Shown here piece by piece: positions 6,022 through 8,183 of a stretch of DNA of 8,183 bases; position 1 is the first letter of the stretch; each line of letters opens with the position of its first letter. The notes under the pieces are model-generated. The model searched no databases and was not told the origin of the DNA. It saw nothing but the letters and a program-made list of their open reading frames with translations. A program made the translations under genes and the position numbers. This DNA is from Alistipes sp. Its GTDB lineage: Bacteria > Bacteroidota > Bacteroidia > Bacteroidales > Rikenellaceae. Location of the stretch: the NCBI GenBank assembly GCA_017631135.1, contig JAGBTW010000147.1:1-8183 (forward strand), written 5' to 3'.

Positions 6022-7764
6022 ATGAGGTTTGTGCGCTACATACTACCCTTTGTTGTGCTGTTGGCATCTGTGGTGCTGACACCCTCGGTGTGTAGTGCAC
6101 AGCGCCAGCGCGCCATAGAGCGCACTACCCTACCCGACAGCCTTGGGCGCAGCTATCGCCACACGGAGGCTGTGAAGCGCCTCTCAATAGATGGTGACAC
6201 CGTGGCGGCGCGCGAGATATGGCAGAGCCTCATTGCGGAGGACTCGACATACGCACCTGCGCTATACAACCTCCATCTGCTCGAGGATGACGCGCTAAAG
6301 GCGTTGAGCTATGCTCACCGAGCATACGCTTCGGACACAACGAATAGGTGGTATGCCCGCGGCTATGCCACAAGCCTTGTTGCTACGCGCAAGTACACCC
6401 AGGCTATACCCGCCTATCGCCGTCTTATGCGCTTGAGCCCCAACGACATAGAGGCGTATCACGCATTAGCACTCTTGTATAGCTACTGCAGCATGCCCTA
6501 CTCGGCAATATCGATACTCGATAGCGCGGAGTTGCGAGTTGGCTTCAACCCCTATCTTGGAGAGATAAAGCTGCATTTGCTCATCGATACGCGCCAATAT
6601 GAGAGGGCGATAGCTACAGGAGTAAAGGGCGTTAATGAGCAGCCCTACGACATAAATGCGCGCATCAACCTTGCCGAGGCATACGAGGTTGCTGGGCGCG
6701 ACTCGTTGGCTCGCACAACGCTTGAGGAGGCATTGCATATAGATAGCGCCAATATTGAGGCGTTGAGTGCCCTATCGTCGTACCACGAGCGCAGGGGTGA
6801 GACACGCCGTATGCTCGACTACGAGGAGCGCATATTTGCAAATGAGGATATTGCCGTGGGTGAGAAGCTAAACAGAATTGAGCAGTTCACCTCAAATAGA
6901 GCCTTTTACTCGAAAAATTACATACGCATAGGTAGCATCATTCAGCGTCTTGCCATTGCCTATCCTAACGACCGCGATGTTGTGGACTGCTACGCAGGGC
7001 ACATGATTGCGCTTGGCGACTTGGAGAAGGCTGCGGAGTATCTCTATCGCCACCTTGATAACACCGCCACTACGGCGCGCCACTATATCGAGCTAATGAC
7101 CTTGTTGACCTATCTTGAGGATAGTAGTTGTGCGTTAGATGTGCTTATATCGGCACTTGAGCGCTACCCTCGCGACGTGGAACTTCTTGCCTATGCGGGA
7201 TACTACTGTGTGAGCAATGGCGACTTCAAGGGGGCTAAAACATTCTACAAGGAGGGGGTTAGCGTGGCGATGAATGACGAGGAGCGCAGTAAGATGTGGG
7301 GATATATAGGCGATGTATACCACGAGGAGGGGCACGATAATAAGGCGTTTAGGGCGTATCGCAAGGCGCTATCCTATGACAGTGATAATGTCATGGTGTT
7401 GAACAACTATGCCTACTTCCTATCGCTACTCGACAAGCACCTTGATATGGCTCTTACGATGGCAGAGCGAGCCATGACGCTTGAGCCTGGTGAAGCCTCA
7501 TACATAGACACATACGCCTGGGTGCTACACCGCCTTGGTCGCAACGAGGAGGCAAAGAGTGTGATGATGCAGGCGCTGTCGATAAGTGCGCATCGCGAGG
7601 CCTCGTTGCTTGCCCACTACGCCGATATACTTTGGGCGCTGGGCGAGAAGTTTATGGCAGACACCTATTGGAAGAAGGCTGTGGAGCAGGGCTACGACAA
7701 GGAGGAGATGGAGCAACATATATCACATCTCAAGGGCACTGCCACCAAGGACAAAAAGAAATAA
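6022..7764 (+). CDS. Secreted tetratricopeptide (TPR) repeat protein
   Basis: A 580-aa protein with a signal peptide at about 1-26 (MRFVRYILPFVVLLASVVL, then CSA/QRQ). The Cys at 24 lacks a good lipobox, so signal peptidase I cleavage and a periplasmic location are favoured, though a lipoprotein is not excluded. TPR-like helical pairs are seen at about 80-105, 110-142, 145-171, 213-244, 389-415, 425-456, 460-490, 494-519 and 529-557. The final ones carry well-kept signatures such as NNYAYFLSLLDKHLDMAL and YIDTYAWVLHRLGRNEEA. The middle (about 260-385) is helical but degenerate, and the tail is basic (KDKKK). TPR domains mediate protein contacts; no enzymatic motif is visible. The in-frame ATG at 5971 is rejected because it would translate through the pheS terminator and bury the signal peptide. 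The gene lies 23 bp ahead of an EnvC-like gene, suggesting a joint envelope or cell-wall role. Confidence 0.9.
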   Translation: MRFVRYILPFVVLLASVVLTPSVCSAQRQRAIERTTLPDSLGRSYRHTEAVKRLSIDGDTVAAREIWQSLIAEDSTYAPALYNLHLLEDDALKALSYAHRAYASDTTNRWYARGYATSLVATRKYTQAIPAYRRLMRLSPNDIEAYHALALLYSYCSMPYSAISILDSAELRVGFNPYLGEIKLHLLIDTRQYERAIATGVKGVNEQPYDINARINLAEAYEVAGRDSLARTTLEEALHIDSANIEALSALSSYHERRGETRRMLDYEERIFANEDIAVGEKLNRIEQFTSNRAFYSKNYIRIGSIIQRLAIAYPNDRDVVDCYAGHMIALGDLEKAAEYLYRHLDNTATTARHYIELMTLLTYLEDSSCALDVLISALERYPRDVELLAYAGYYCVSNGDFKGAKTFYKEGVSVAMNDEERSKMWGYIGDVYHEEGHDNKAFRAYRKALSYDSDNVMVLNNYAYFLSLLDKHLDMALTMAERAMTLEPGEASYIDTYAWVLHRLGRNEEAKSVMMQALSISAHREASLLAHYADILWALGEKFMADTYWKKAVEQGYDKEEMEQHISHLKGTATKDKKK

Positions 7765-7787
7765 CTAAAACCCATATACTCGAACTT

Positions 7788-8183
7788 ATGATAGAGCGTA
7801 TAGCAAAAATAGTTGCTCTTATACTACTTGCCACTACCCCACTATCGGCCTCGGCGCAGAAGAACGACAAGGCGATAGAAGCGCAGCGCAAGCGCGTGGA
7901 GCAGTACAAGAAGAGTCTCGACAATACCAAGCGCGAGGTGGATAACCTCAAAAAGGAGAAGGCAAGTGCGCAGCAGCAGGTGAGAGCGCTCGAGAAGCAG
8001 GTTAAGATGCGCAAGGAGTATATAGGCGAGGTTGAGGCGGAGCATGGCTTGGTGTCGCGCGAGATGAGCGCTGCCGAGCACGACATAGACTCCTTGGAGC
8101 AGGTGTTGCAGCGCAACCGCGAGATTTATGCCGAGGCGGTGCGCATTGCCTATCGCAACCACAAGCAGAATAGCAGCAAGTAC
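7788..8183 (+). CDS. EnvC-like murein hydrolase activator / M23-family protein (partial, N-terminal part)
   Basis: The first 132 codons are visible and the frame is open at the right edge. A signal peptide covers about 1-23 (LILLATTPLSASA/QKND). A long charged coiled coil follows from about 27 to 125, rich in Lys, Glu and Gln, including VEQYKKSLDNTKREVDNLKK and SLEQVLQRNREIYAEAVRIA. The 'REIYAEAVRIAYRN' stretch resembles the end of the coiled coil in Bacteroidota EnvC/NlpD-like proteins. Those proteins normally run to about 400 aa and end in a LytM/M23 peptidase domain. EnvC-type proteins activate or perform peptidoglycan cleavage at division. The M23 domain itself is outside the window, so the family call rests on the N-terminal architecture only. 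It is probably co-transcribed with the TPR gene 23 bp upstream; no Shine-Dalgarno is seen. Confidence 0.75.
   Translation, partial: MIERIAKIVALILLATTPLSASAQKNDKAIEAQRKRVEQYKKSLDNTKREVDNLKKEKASAQQQVRALEKQVKMRKEYIGEVEAEHGLVSREMSAAEHDIDSLEQVLQRNREIYAEAVRIAYRNHKQNSSKY

Noticed and set aside
1..8183. CRISPR arrays, insertion sequences, tRNA or rRNA genes
   Set aside because: No regularly spaced repeats, inverted-repeat-bounded transposase or cloverleaf-like sequence was found on either strand by reading.

Overview
The window looks like chromosomal DNA of a Bacteroidales bacterium (Bacteroidota). The fructose-bisphosphate aldolase and PheS proteins are of the Bacteroidota type. Two intergenic -7 boxes match TAnnTTTG, and start codons generally lack a Shine-Dalgarno sequence, using A-rich or no leader instead. 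The genus cannot be fixed by reading alone. No mobile element, CRISPR array, tRNA or rRNA was seen.

Region 1 (about 1-3395, minus strand) is an efflux operon. It is read from right to left as a TolC-family outer-membrane channel, an HlyD-family periplasmic adaptor and an ABC-2 type permease that runs off the left edge. The genes are tightly coupled: 2 bp separate the first pair and a 4-bp ATGA overlap joins the second pair. Together they would form a trans-envelope export machine. No ATP-binding subunit lies in the visible part. Upstream of the operon (3396-3565) are two near-identical 18-bp elements 33 bp apart, one containing a perfect 12-bp palindrome. They are the best regulatory candidate in the window.

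Region 2 (3566-4626, minus strand) is a monocistronic class II fructose-bisphosphate aldolase gene. It is followed 20 bp later by a strong intrinsic terminator that insulates it from the efflux operon. Its codon use (no ATA among 18 Ile codons) is that of a highly expressed gene.

Region 3 (4627-4929) is an AT-rich divergent intergenic stretch. It carries one perfect TATATTTG -7 box facing each way and a possible 20-codon leader ORF ahead of pheS.

Region 4 (4930-8183, plus strand) holds pheS, the phenylalanyl-tRNA synthetase alpha chain, followed by a strong hairpin terminator. Next come a secreted 580-aa TPR-repeat protein that begins only 9 bp after the terminator stem, and an EnvC-like coiled-coil protein cut by the right edge. 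The TPR and EnvC-like genes are probably co-transcribed and envelope-related.

Most of the window is ordinary core-genome content. The observations most worth a second look are the paired operator-like repeats, the terminator placed against the TPR start codon, the pheS leader and the absence of an ATPase next to the ABC-2 permease. I see no clear evidence of an undescribed biological system.
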